Source of the DNA: Filimonas lacunae
GTDB lineage: Bacteria; Bacteroidota; Bacteroidia; Chitinophagales; Chitinophagaceae
Assembly (NCBI RefSeq): GCF_002355595.1
Contig: NZ_AP017422.1
Location: 3,286,001-3,350,000 of the forward strand
Length of the DNA stretch: 64,000 nucleotides
Reading direction: 5' to 3'
Shown: piece by piece, positions 41,509-49,315 of the stretch
How positions within the stretch are numbered: the first letter of the stretch is position 1
Layout of the letters: every line of letters begins with the position of its first letter
Made by a program: the position numbers and the translations under genes
The notes under the pieces: generated by a model
Database searches by the model: none
What the model was told of the DNA's origin: nothing
Seen by the model: only the letters and a program-made list of their open reading frames with translations

Positions 41509-42381
41509 ATGCAACGTTTAGATTTTCAGAAATATAAATACGGTAAGGAATTACTGATCGACTGTTTCTATCTGCCGGAGATTGAAGCGAAGATTATTTC
41601 TTCCGGAGAAATGCATGCCACTTCTTTTTATGAGGTATTCCTTTTTCTGAAAGGCCAAGGAGCTGTTACACTGGATGGTACCGAATACCATTTTAAAGGC
41701 CCGGCGGTAATACTGCTTCCTCCTTCCCAACCACGGAAGTGGAACCTGAAAATAACGCCTGACAGTATGATACTGATATTTGAAGGGGAGTTTATGGAGC
41801 TATTTCTAAAGGACAACTTATTTTTAAACCGCCTGTATTATTTTGGCAGTTATGGCAACGCCCCCGTGCTACCGGTATCCCGTTCAGAAGCAGATAGATT
41901 AAAGCTGCTGTTTGACCGGGCAAAGCAGGAAATAAATCATTGGGCGGATGATAGTCAGCATTTGCTGCGGGCTTACCTGTACGAATTACTGATTCTATTA
42001 AACCGAATGTATGCTACCCATTACCAGCTATCCGGAAACCTTTACCGGAATACAGATATACTTCATTTTAAGAAGCTGTTACGGGAACATATTCAGGAAA
42101 AGCAGACAGTAAATGAATACGCAGCATTATTACAAATGAATCGCAACCGGTTGAACCAGCTTTGCCAGGATACTTTTGGCAAAACCGCACTGACGCTTAT
42201 ACATAGCGAGCTGGTGCAATCCTGTAAAAACGAGTTATTAACCACTGCTAAAACCGTAGCAGAAATTGGTTATGATTATAATTTTTCGGCCACCTCTAAT
42301 TTCGTTCGTTTTTTCAAAAAGGTAACGGGGCAGTCACCGGCAGCTTACAGAAACCAATTTATTCCGCAACTTCCTTCGTGA
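41509..42381 (+). CDS. AraC-family transcriptional regulator
   Basis: 290 residues. Residues ~1-140 are a cupin-like sensing domain ('FYEVFLFLKGQGAVTLDG', 'GPAVILLPPSQPRKW'). Residues ~185-285 contain the AraC HTH pair ('VNEYAALLQMNRNRLNQLC', 'VAEIGYDYNFSATSNFVRFF', 'TGQSPAAYR'). It is divergent from the MBL-fold hydrolase and probably regulates it; the ligand is unknown. Its TGA ends at 42381, directly against the stop of the convergent gene (0 bases between). Confidence 0.9.
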   Translation: MQRLDFQKYKYGKELLIDCFYLPEIEAKIISSGEMHATSFYEVFLFLKGQGAVTLDGTEYHFKGPAVILLPPSQPRKWNLKITPDSMILIFEGEFMELFLKDNLFLNRLYYFGSYGNAPVLPVSRSEADRLKLLFDRAKQEINHWADDSQHLLRAYLYELLILLNRMYATHYQLSGNLYRNTDILHFKKLLREHIQEKQTVNEYAALLQMNRNRLNQLCQDTFGKTALTLIHSELVQSCKNELLTTAKTVAEIGYDYNFSATSNFVRFFKKVTGQSPAAYRNQFIPQLPS

Positions 42382-43239
42382 TTAACAGGTGCGGTCTACT
42401 ACCGATTTTATAACACTATCCAACTCTTCCACCGATTTATCAAGGCTATGTAACAGCAGTTCCTCCACATGATGCCCGTGCATAGACCGGATAAGGCCAG
42501 ATACGCCTTTAATATTAGAAAGTGGAGCCCTTACCAGGTGCGACTGGATATAGGCAATTTCCCGCAACCTCCGGTGCTGATCTTGCTTTAACAGCATTTC
42601 CACCCTCAGCTGCCTGTTCAGTTCCGTTTGTGCTTTCAGGCTTTTTTCTACACTTATCAGCAGTATCCTTACCATTACCACTACTACAAAATTGATGAAA
42701 AGGAAATTGGAGGCATAGATGATCCATTTTTGAAAGGTTATCTGATAGAGCGAAGAAAGAGTTGGATTCAAATGCAGGCTGAGCGTAAAAGAAAGTATAA
42801 TCAACCCGTTCACTATTACACCGGCATAGCTCATTTTACCGGTAAAAAGCAGCCCCATAAAAATGCTTAAAGCAAACAGGTAAATACCTCCCAGTTCCAG
42901 TGTATACAACAGCCGGGAAAGCACCAGGGAAAACACCACAAGGATAAGGGCTACCCATATCTTTCTCCAATGAAAACTGATCTTCCGTTGAATTGCCAGG
43001 ATGTATATAGCAGTTAAAGCAATAGCATTCATCCAGGCCACTGTGTATCCCCCTCCCTTTATTTCCAGGTAAGTAGTAGGTAAAAGGGCAATTAAACAAA
43101 CCGGGAACACCCAGGTAATTACCAGTACAAACAGGTTGTTTTGCCAGTATTCAAAAGCAGAGTGTTGGCGTGTGTTCTTTTCCCGCATTGCTTTCCAAAC
43201 AAACACATTGTAGTGTCTTACGAGGCTGCTCAAAAACAT
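42382..43239 (-). CDS. Membrane protein ending in histidine-kinase dimerisation domain (paralogue)
   Basis: 285 residues from the ATG at 43239. A longer open frame extends upstream to 43395, but the terminator of the GH29 gene (43313-43349) lies inside that extension, so the later start is chosen. The layout equals the 29678-30553 protein: shared N-terminus ('W-K-x-(I/M)-R', 'AF-(D/E)-YWQNNLF'), six membrane segments, linker helix, then 'IAYIQSHLVRAPLSNIKG' with His234, and the same C-terminal stop after the second helix. No ATPase domain. Similarity by eye is clearly above half identical in the DHp part. Probably duplicated signalling component. Confidence 0.85.
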   Translation of the reverse strand: MFLSSLVRHYNVFVWKAMREKNTRQHSAFEYWQNNLFVLVITWVFPVCLIALLPTTYLEIKGGGYTVAWMNAIALTAIYILAIQRKISFHWRKIWVALILVVFSLVLSRLLYTLELGGIYLFALSIFMGLLFTGKMSYAGVIVNGLIILSFTLSLHLNPTLSSLYQITFQKWIIYASNFLFINFVVVVMVRILLISVEKSLKAQTELNRQLRVEMLLKQDQHRRLREIAYIQSHLVRAPLSNIKGVSGLIRSMHGHHVEELLLHSLDKSVEELDSVIKSVVDRTC

Positions 43240-43312
43240 GCTATGCGATATTATTTGTAAACAGATTCCTGTTGTGCTACAAATATGGTACCGTATACCA
43301 TACCATGAATAG

Positions 43313-43349
43313 CAAAAAAAACTCCGCCGGGCACAAGGCCAGGCGGAGC
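43313..43349 (-). terminator. Rho-independent terminator of GH29 gene
   Basis: 7-bp GC stem (43322-43328 with 43342-43348, ctccgcc/ggcggag), loop of 13 bases, followed on the minus strand by a run of eight T. It lies 57 bases past the GH29 stop and argues for the 43239 start of the next gene. Confidence 0.85.
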
Positions 43350-43405
43350 GTATCCTGGTAAGTATAACGGGCGACTCCAGGATAACAACTGCCAAACAAA
43401 ACCGT

Positions 43406-45049
43406 TTATGTTATTTTCAACACTACTGCATACTGTTGTTGAGTTCTGAGGTCGGGTAGCTGAATAGAAAGGGCTGTATTGCTGCGTTGACAGGTAAGTG
43501 CAGGGCCGCCCAACAATTTTATGTTGTGAATAGCACCAGGCCACAAAATATTTCCTTCCGATAAACTTTTTATGCGCGCCACGCCATCTTCAGGCCAACC
43601 CATCAATACTGCGTAGAGAATATTTCCCTTTTGTGTAAACCGTATATCTTCTGACGTGAAGGGTTTTCCTTTGCCTTCATTAAAACCCTGGGCAGATAGC
43701 GGAGCCGCATTTTCAAGCGCTGGCCCTTCTCCCAGTATTTTCCAGGGAGTGGTGTCGTATATACATTCACTGTTCACCTGCATCCAGGCAGCCACTTCTT
43801 CCAATATGGCGCGCTCCTGCTCATCAATACTGCCGTTACCTTTTACGGGTACATTTAATAAGAAGTTGCCATTCTTACTTACCACATCTACCAAAGTTTG
43901 CACCACGGTGCGGGCACTCTTATAGCCTTTTCTGTCGTACACGCGTTTATCGTAATGCCAGTTACCCAGGCAGGTATCGGTTTGCCAGGTAAAGGGTTCT
44001 ATCACATTGCTCTGGCCACGTTCAATATCCCATACCAGGCATTGGCGCTGCATTTCATCCAGTATTTTTCCAAATACCACGGCATCCAGCCGGCCTTTAT
44101 TGCGTTGTATACTTTTGTTGTAATGGTGGGCTGCTATTTTCAACCCTATATCGTTAATGGGATGAAAAGGCAATACCGTATCATCAAAATAAATCAGCTC
44201 AGGTTCATACTTATCAATCAGCTCAATGGTTCTTTTATAAAACAACTCACAGTATTCTTTGGAAGGTAAGGCCACGCCATTGCCCCAATGCCATTGCGCA
44301 TGAATGTTCAGGTTGTTTTCGGTGCTGCTTAACGGGTGATTTTGCACATACAGTTCCTGCGGATCAAGGCCTTCCCACCAAAGGCCCTTACCAGCTGCTT
44401 TGGTAAGTTTGCCATCGTAAGGCACGCCCTGCAAAGGGCCTTTTTTATCGGCATGCTGTGCAGTTTCATACCATGTCCACGCATGGGCGGCATGCACACT
44501 TACTCCAAACGGTAAACCTGCCTTTTTAGCTGCTTTGGCCCACCCGCCAATGATGTCTTTTTTGGGGCCCAGGTTTACAGAATTCCAGTAGTGGTGACTA
44601 CTGTTCCAGAGATCCAGGTTATCGTGATGGTTGGCCATGGCAAAAAAGTATTTTGCCCCTACCCTTTTGTAAAAATTCACCAGATCTTCCGGATTCCACT
44701 CTTCTGCCTTCCATTGGTGTATCACATCTTTAAATCCAAACTGAGAGGGGTGACCATATTTTCTAACGTGATAATTGTACTGATCACTACCTTCTTCATA
44801 CATGCCACGTGCATACCAATCGCCATACTCCGGTTCACATTGCGGCCCCCAATGCGCCCATATTCCAAACTTGGCTTTCTTATACCATTCGGGCACCTGG
44901 TAGCCTTGCAGCGATTTCCAATCAGGTGAAAAGCGTTCTTTCTTATATCCGTAAGCGCTATCTGCCAGTCCCAGTGCGCTGCCCTGCGTAGCCAGCAGAT
45001 AAGCAGGTAAGGCCAATCCCAGCTGTTTCAGTAACATTCTTCTATCCAT
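43406..45049 (-). CDS. GH29 alpha-L-fucosidase-like enzyme with possible Tat signal
   Basis: 547 residues. The N-terminus starts 'MDRRMLLKQLGLALP', with a twin arginine ahead of a hydrophobic segment, so export by Tat is possible. The catalytic barrel shows GH29 hallmarks: 'AKFGIWAHWGPQCEPEYGDWYA', 'YFFAMANHHDNLDLWNS' (HH pair), 'WWEGLDPQELY' and the nucleophile region 'PELIYFDDTVLPFHP' with Asp289/290. GH29 enzymes release fucose with retention. It stands alone on the minus strand between its own terminator and a divergent AraC regulator at 45140, which likely controls it. Fucose is found in pectin, xyloglucan and mucin side chains. Confidence 0.88.
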   Translation of the reverse strand: MDRRMLLKQLGLALPAYLLATQGSALGLADSAYGYKKERFSPDWKSLQGYQVPEWYKKAKFGIWAHWGPQCEPEYGDWYARGMYEEGSDQYNYHVRKYGHPSQFGFKDVIHQWKAEEWNPEDLVNFYKRVGAKYFFAMANHHDNLDLWNSSHHYWNSVNLGPKKDIIGGWAKAAKKAGLPFGVSVHAAHAWTWYETAQHADKKGPLQGVPYDGKLTKAAGKGLWWEGLDPQELYVQNHPLSSTENNLNIHAQWHWGNGVALPSKEYCELFYKRTIELIDKYEPELIYFDDTVLPFHPINDIGLKIAAHHYNKSIQRNKGRLDAVVFGKILDEMQRQCLVWDIERGQSNVIEPFTWQTDTCLGNWHYDKRVYDRKGYKSARTVVQTLVDVVSKNGNFLLNVPVKGNGSIDEQERAILEEVAAWMQVNSECIYDTTPWKILGEGPALENAAPLSAQGFNEGKGKPFTSEDIRFTQKGNILYAVLMGWPEDGVARIKSLSEGNILWPGAIHNIKLLGGPALTCQRSNTALSIQLPDLRTQQQYAVVLKIT

Positions 45050-45065
45050 ATTACAAGCGTTGTAT

Positions 45066-45073
45066 CAAAGCTA
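45066..45073 (-). promoter_or_regulatory. -7 box (TAGCTTTG) of GH29 gene
   Basis: Exact TAnnTTTG match on the minus strand, 16 bases before the GH29 start codon; no convincing -33 box at the expected distance, which may mean activator dependence (AraC). Confidence 0.45.
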
Positions 45074-45139
45074 GGTGCTGGCCGTTTAATATCTTTAACC
45101 AGATTCGACTTTGTATTATATAAATCCGATATTGCCATT

Positions 45140-46015
45140 ATGAACAGAAGAATATTAAGACATTCTTTCTCGCTCCTGAACATTGATTATGTAAGCCTTG
45201 ACGAGCGCTGGAACTATCAAAATGTACTCAGCCCCTATTACCGTTTGTATTATATAGATCAGGGATCGGGCACTATTACCAATGGTAAACAAAGCTGGCT
45301 GCTGGAACCGGGCCATCTATACCTGGTTCCCGGTTTTACGCTTTGTAACCTGCATTGTGCTACCAGCCTTGGACAGTACTTTATTCACTTTTTTGAAGAT
45401 GCAGTGAACAGTATTTCCCTGTTTCATAACCACCGCACGGTGTTTAAAACCGAAGCCACGGCCATGGATATAACAGGCTTTAAAAGGTTGCTGCAAATAA
45501 ATCCGCATCGAAAAATCAACCGCTCTGACAACCCATTGGTGTATGAAAAAAACATCTATTACCAGGAATATGAAGCATTGAACAACCAACAGGATTATGC
45601 GCTGTTTATGGAAACACAGGGAATACTGCTGCAACTGGTAGCCAGGTTTACTGCCCTTCAACAAGATAAACAGAACATAGCCGGCAACATACCCTCTAAA
45701 ATTGTAGACCTGCTCGGCTTCATTAATCTGAACCTAAACCAGGCTCTGACAGTGAAAAAACTGGCTGACATGACCAATTATCATCCGGACTATCTATCCC
45801 GGTTGTTTATGAAATTGACCGGTGAGCGGCCGCTCTCTTACCTGCATACCAAACGCATAGAACGGGCGCAATACCTGCTGGTAACGACACAAATGTCGCT
45901 GACAGAGATTGCCGAAGCAACCGGGTTTGATAACCTACCGCATTTTTCAAGAGTGTTTAAAAACAAAACCAGCCTGCCACCCGCGCGTTACCGGGAGCAG
46001 CAGTTTGGGAGTTGA
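45140..46015 (+). CDS. AraC-family transcriptional regulator (cupin sensor)
   Basis: 291 residues. Residues ~10-130 are a cupin-like domain ('RLYYIDQGSGTITNGKQSW', 'LEPGHLYLVPG'), residues ~185-288 the AraC HTH pair ('VKKLADMTNYHPDYLSRLF', 'LTEIAEATGFDNLPHFSRVF', 'TSLPPARYR'). Divergent from GH29 (90-base spacer) and convergent with GH28 (25-base spacer). It probably senses a sugar and activates GH29. Confidence 0.9.
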   Translation: MNRRILRHSFSLLNIDYVSLDERWNYQNVLSPYYRLYYIDQGSGTITNGKQSWLLEPGHLYLVPGFTLCNLHCATSLGQYFIHFFEDAVNSISLFHNHRTVFKTEATAMDITGFKRLLQINPHRKINRSDNPLVYEKNIYYQEYEALNNQQDYALFMETQGILLQLVARFTALQQDKQNIAGNIPSKIVDLLGFINLNLNQALTVKKLADMTNYHPDYLSRLFMKLTGERPLSYLHTKRIERAQYLLVTTQMSLTEIAEATGFDNLPHFSRVFKNKTSLPPARYREQQFGS

Positions 46016-46040
46016 GCCCCCCGGCTACTATCTGCAAAAA

Positions 46041-47552
46041 CTATTGAATAGTAAGTACCGCTTTATTATCAGCAGGTAATACCACCTGTGTACGCTCTAA
46101 TCCCTGCACCTGTTTAAAAATCAATGCAGGCAAGGTGGCTGTAGCAGGTATATTTATCTTTTCCAGTACCAGCCCCTTTACATCATCAAACACTATGGCA
46201 GGTCTGAAATCATCCTGTTTTAGCTTTACCGTACAGTTATTCATTATTATGTTTTCAGCATGCCTTACATAAAAGCCCCAGGCCGGCAACTCACCAAACA
46301 TAGTAAACTCGGGGTAGCCTGCCGGATTTTCCGTTATACTGCCCAGCGAATCCATTTTTACCTCAGCCTTTTCGCGCGAGCTACCTCCGCCATATATAAT
46401 CTCTATATTCTTTAACTGTACATCTTTAATAGTATGACCAGGTAATCCCGCTATAGAAGAGGGTAACAGGTTATGCGGAGGTACTTTAGGCAATGGCCCT
46501 TCTACCGGGTAACCCATATCAGGCTTGCGCAGTGGTATTTCAGCTTTCACATTTTCAATAAGTACATGTTGCAAAGTGCTATAACGGTTGTCTTTATTAC
46601 GATGGCCCAGGCGAATGAATATCGCATTACCGGTGTTACGGGCATTTACATTACTCACCGTTACATTTTCCAGGAAAGCGCCGTCTACCGTTTCTAAAGC
46701 CACGGCAGAGCGATAGGTATCAAAAACAGTTAAGTTTTTAACGGTGATGTTTCTGAATCCACCCAGCGAACCGGTACCGATTTTGAAACCATTGGCGCTG
46801 GATCGTGCAATACAGTTTTCCACCACCACATCTTCACATACCCCTTCGGTTATTTCTGATTTAAGACAAATGGCATCGTCAGCAGCATTAAAATAGCTAT
46901 TACTGATCTTCACTTTTTTGGAATCTACAATGTCAATACCGTCATTATTCCAGTAAGCCGTGCTCTGTACAGTGATACTGTCTATGAACACCTGTGTACA
47001 TTCTTTATAGTTCTGCACCCAGCTGGCTGCGTTTTTTAAAGTAATGCCCGTAACCTTCACATTCGTGCATTGCTTAAAAAACAAAACAGAGGGCCGGTTC
47101 CTTTCCGTTGGTCTTTTTACCAGCCATTCCGGATCATCTTCCAGCTTGCCTTCATTCAGCAGCATCAAGGCATTTTCAACAATCTCGCGGCCATGCCCGT
47201 CTATTACTCCTTTACCGGTAACCGATACATTTTTCTGCCCCATACACACCACCAGCGACATTTTGCCTTCGCCGTAATCCAATCTTTTTTCACTGCCTGC
47301 CAGCACGGCATCTTTTTGCAAATGCAGTTCAACATTGCTTTTCAGCATCAATGGCCCGGTAACATAATTACCGGCGGGAACTACTACCCTGCCGCCTTTT
47401 TGTGCAGCGGCATCTATGGCCTTTTGTATGGCCGTTGTATTACTGTTGCTTAAACCAGATACAGCACCATATTTCAGGATATTAAAATCTTTTTGCGCAT
47501 ACAAAGCCGGTATGCACCCTGCCAGTAATAAACACAACACTGTTTTTTTCAT
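46041..47552 (-). CDS. GH28 polygalacturonase-like enzyme
   Basis: 503 residues. Signal peptide to about residue 19. A right-handed beta-helix with GH28 hallmarks: 'WNNDGIDIVDS' (Asp204), 'AADDAICLKS' (Asp225, Asp226). The usual histidine loop (G-H-G) is replaced by 'SSANGFKIGTGS', so it may be a variant acting on substituted or RG-type pectin rather than plain homogalacturonan. Exported, probably periplasmic. It follows SusD on the same strand by 34 bases and is the last gene of the sus-like operon; a hairpin sits at the SusD stop, and no terminator is obvious after it. Confidence 0.88.
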   Translation of the reverse strand: MKKTVLCLLLAGCIPALYAQKDFNILKYGAVSGLSNSNTTAIQKAIDAAAQKGGRVVVPAGNYVTGPLMLKSNVELHLQKDAVLAGSEKRLDYGEGKMSLVVCMGQKNVSVTGKGVIDGHGREIVENALMLLNEGKLEDDPEWLVKRPTERNRPSVLFFKQCTNVKVTGITLKNAASWVQNYKECTQVFIDSITVQSTAYWNNDGIDIVDSKKVKISNSYFNAADDAICLKSEITEGVCEDVVVENCIARSSANGFKIGTGSLGGFRNITVKNLTVFDTYRSAVALETVDGAFLENVTVSNVNARNTGNAIFIRLGHRNKDNRYSTLQHVLIENVKAEIPLRKPDMGYPVEGPLPKVPPHNLLPSSIAGLPGHTIKDVQLKNIEIIYGGGSSREKAEVKMDSLGSITENPAGYPEFTMFGELPAWGFYVRHAENIIMNNCTVKLKQDDFRPAIVFDDVKGLVLEKINIPATATLPALIFKQVQGLERTQVVLPADNKAVLTIQ

Positions 47553-47574
47553 AAATAGTTCAATTGATATGGTT

Positions 47575-47601
47575 AATACCGGCTACTTAGTAGCCGGTAT
47601 T
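47575..47601 (-). promoter_or_regulatory. Perfect hairpin spanning SusD stop codon
   Basis: 12-bp perfect stem (aataccggctac with gtagccggtatt, 47575-47586 and 47590-47601) with a 3-nt loop that is exactly the TAA stop codon of susD. No T-tract follows on the minus strand, so a processing or stability element between susD and the GH28 gene is likelier than a terminator. Confidence 0.6.
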
Positions 47602-49290
47602 CTGGGGGAATGAAGCGCCACGGTTAAGATCTATCTGACTTTGTGGTATAGGCCTTACCAGGTGCTTAGTGGTTAAAGTATTAGCGGCAGCCGCCTCTTC
47701 ATTATGCGCTAAAGTACGACTGATTAAAGTGCCGGTTCGTTTCAGTTCAAACCAGCGCATCTCCTCACCTGACAATTCCCGCACCCTTTCGTCCAGGATA
47801 TTGTCAATGGTAAGAGAAGTAGCCTGCATTTCGGAAACATAAGTATTACCGGAAACCGGGTTAGTACCCGGTTTGGCAGCACGGGTACGGATGGCGTTGA
47901 AATATTCCAACGCTTTAGCACTGTTACCGGCTTTTAAATATGCTTCCGCTGCTACCAGGTAAGTTTCGCCTAAACGAAAAACATAAGTATCGCGGGTGCC
48001 ACCATAATCGCCATAACTTACATTCGGATCGCGAAACTTTTTAAACAAGGGGAAGGAACGGGTTTGTCCTGAAAAGGAAGAGGTTCGATACTCATCAGGA
48101 TTATACACAAAATATTTAACTGCGGCTTTCTGGGTTGAAGTCCATGCAACATCGGGATAATACACCACAGTATCGCCCACCGCAAAGCTGCGGCTGTTTA
48201 CAGTGCCCGCCGTTTGCGCAATCAGCGCTGTCCATACGGTAGCATTGTAGCGGCTGTCTCTGGCTTTGTCAAACAGGCTAAAGAAATAGGGATCGGGTAC
48301 TGACTGCACAATAACACTGTTTCTGTTATAGAAGGAACTTCTGCCAATAGCAGCCAGCCCCTGCGGATCCCACAGAAAAAACTGATGCAGGTTGTTGCCT
48401 ACTACTGCTGTAGACTGCACCTTACCCAGGTAATACACCTGGTTAGTAGCAGCAGTGGCACTGTATTGTACAGAAAATATAATCTCCGAATTATTCTGAA
48501 AACCGGAAGCCGCAGGATCAAACAATGCGGAGAAAGTGCTACGTAACGTGTACGTTCCTGATTTAATCAGCGTTTCGGCCAATCCGGCTGCTGTGGTAAA
48601 ATCAGCAGTGGTGCCATAAGTTTTATAGCCCCGTGTAAGATACACCTTCGCCAGCAAATGCTGTGCAAAGCCTTTGGTAACGCGGCCAAAATCGCTGGTG
48701 GTAACTGGCAAAACGTCAACGGCTTCTGTAAGGTCTTTGATCATTTGCGCATACACCTGTTCTTCGGGCGTTCTGGTATAAGATACACTGGGCTCGGTAG
48801 TGCGTGCAGTTACCAATGGAACATCGCCAAAAGTTTCGGTTAACAGAAAATACGAATATGCCCTTAATGACTTGGCTTCCCCGATGCGGTTTTTCAAAAC
48901 GGTACTGTCCATTCCCTGTACACGGGTAGCCCAGTAAAGCGTGTTATTGGCCCCGCCAATGGTAAAGTATAGTTGCTTCCAGTAAATGTCCAGATCGTTA
49001 AGAGAAGAGTTGAGTGATACATTGTACTGGTTCAGTCCGTTTACATCGGTAGTAGCATAGCTGGTAAATACATCAGTACCCAGTGTATGCAGATTACCTT
49101 GTTGAAATATAAACCGCAGGTTGGAATAATTGGAACGTGCCAGATCTTCAAACCCTATTTTGGTTACATAATAAGTTTCGTCGGTAGAAGAACCCAGGTT
49201 AGATTCCTCAATATATTTTTTACAACCGGTAGAAGCCAGTAAAGCTACTGCCATATACCACCGGAATAATTTGTTTGCCCTGTATTTCAT
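47587..49290 (-). CDS. susD: SusD/RagB-family outer-membrane lipoprotein
   Basis: 567 residues. Lipoprotein signal with Cys23 in 'LLASTGCKKY'. SusD-like features: helical TPR-type fold with 'IGEAKSLRAYSYFLLTETFGDVPL' and C-terminal 'RLGETYLVAAEAYLKAGNSAKALEYFNAIRTRA' (quoted in parts: 'RLGETYLVAAEAY', 'KALEYFNAIRTRA'), then 'ILDERVRELSGEEMRWFELKR'-type C-terminal helix region ('ELSGEEMRWFELKRT'). It binds the glycan at the cell surface and hands it to SusC. Encoded 25 bases downstream of susC in the same operon. The glycan is probably pectin-derived, given GH28 downstream; this is inference. Confidence 0.95.
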   Translation of the reverse strand: MKYRANKLFRWYMAVALLASTGCKKYIEESNLGSSTDETYYVTKIGFEDLARSNYSNLRFIFQQGNLHTLGTDVFTSYATTDVNGLNQYNVSLNSSLNDLDIYWKQLYFTIGGANNTLYWATRVQGMDSTVLKNRIGEAKSLRAYSYFLLTETFGDVPLVTARTTEPSVSYTRTPEEQVYAQMIKDLTEAVDVLPVTTSDFGRVTKGFAQHLLAKVYLTRGYKTYGTTADFTTAAGLAETLIKSGTYTLRSTFSALFDPAASGFQNNSEIIFSVQYSATAATNQVYYLGKVQSTAVVGNNLHQFFLWDPQGLAAIGRSSFYNRNSVIVQSVPDPYFFSLFDKARDSRYNATVWTALIAQTAGTVNSRSFAVGDTVVYYPDVAWTSTQKAAVKYFVYNPDEYRTSSFSGQTRSFPLFKKFRDPNVSYGDYGGTRDTYVFRLGETYLVAAEAYLKAGNSAKALEYFNAIRTRAAKPGTNPVSGNTYVSEMQATSLTIDNILDERVRELSGEEMRWFELKRTGTLISRTLAHNEEAAAANTLTTKHLVRPIPQSQIDLNRGASFPQNTGY

Positions 49291-49315
49291 ATGAACATGT
49301 GTTGTAGTAAGTGAA

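Noticed and set aside
43240-43395. Upstream extension of the 42382-43239 gene
   Set aside because: It contains the terminator of the GH29 gene and reads as non-conserved sequence; the paralogue at 29678 starts at the equivalent of 43239.
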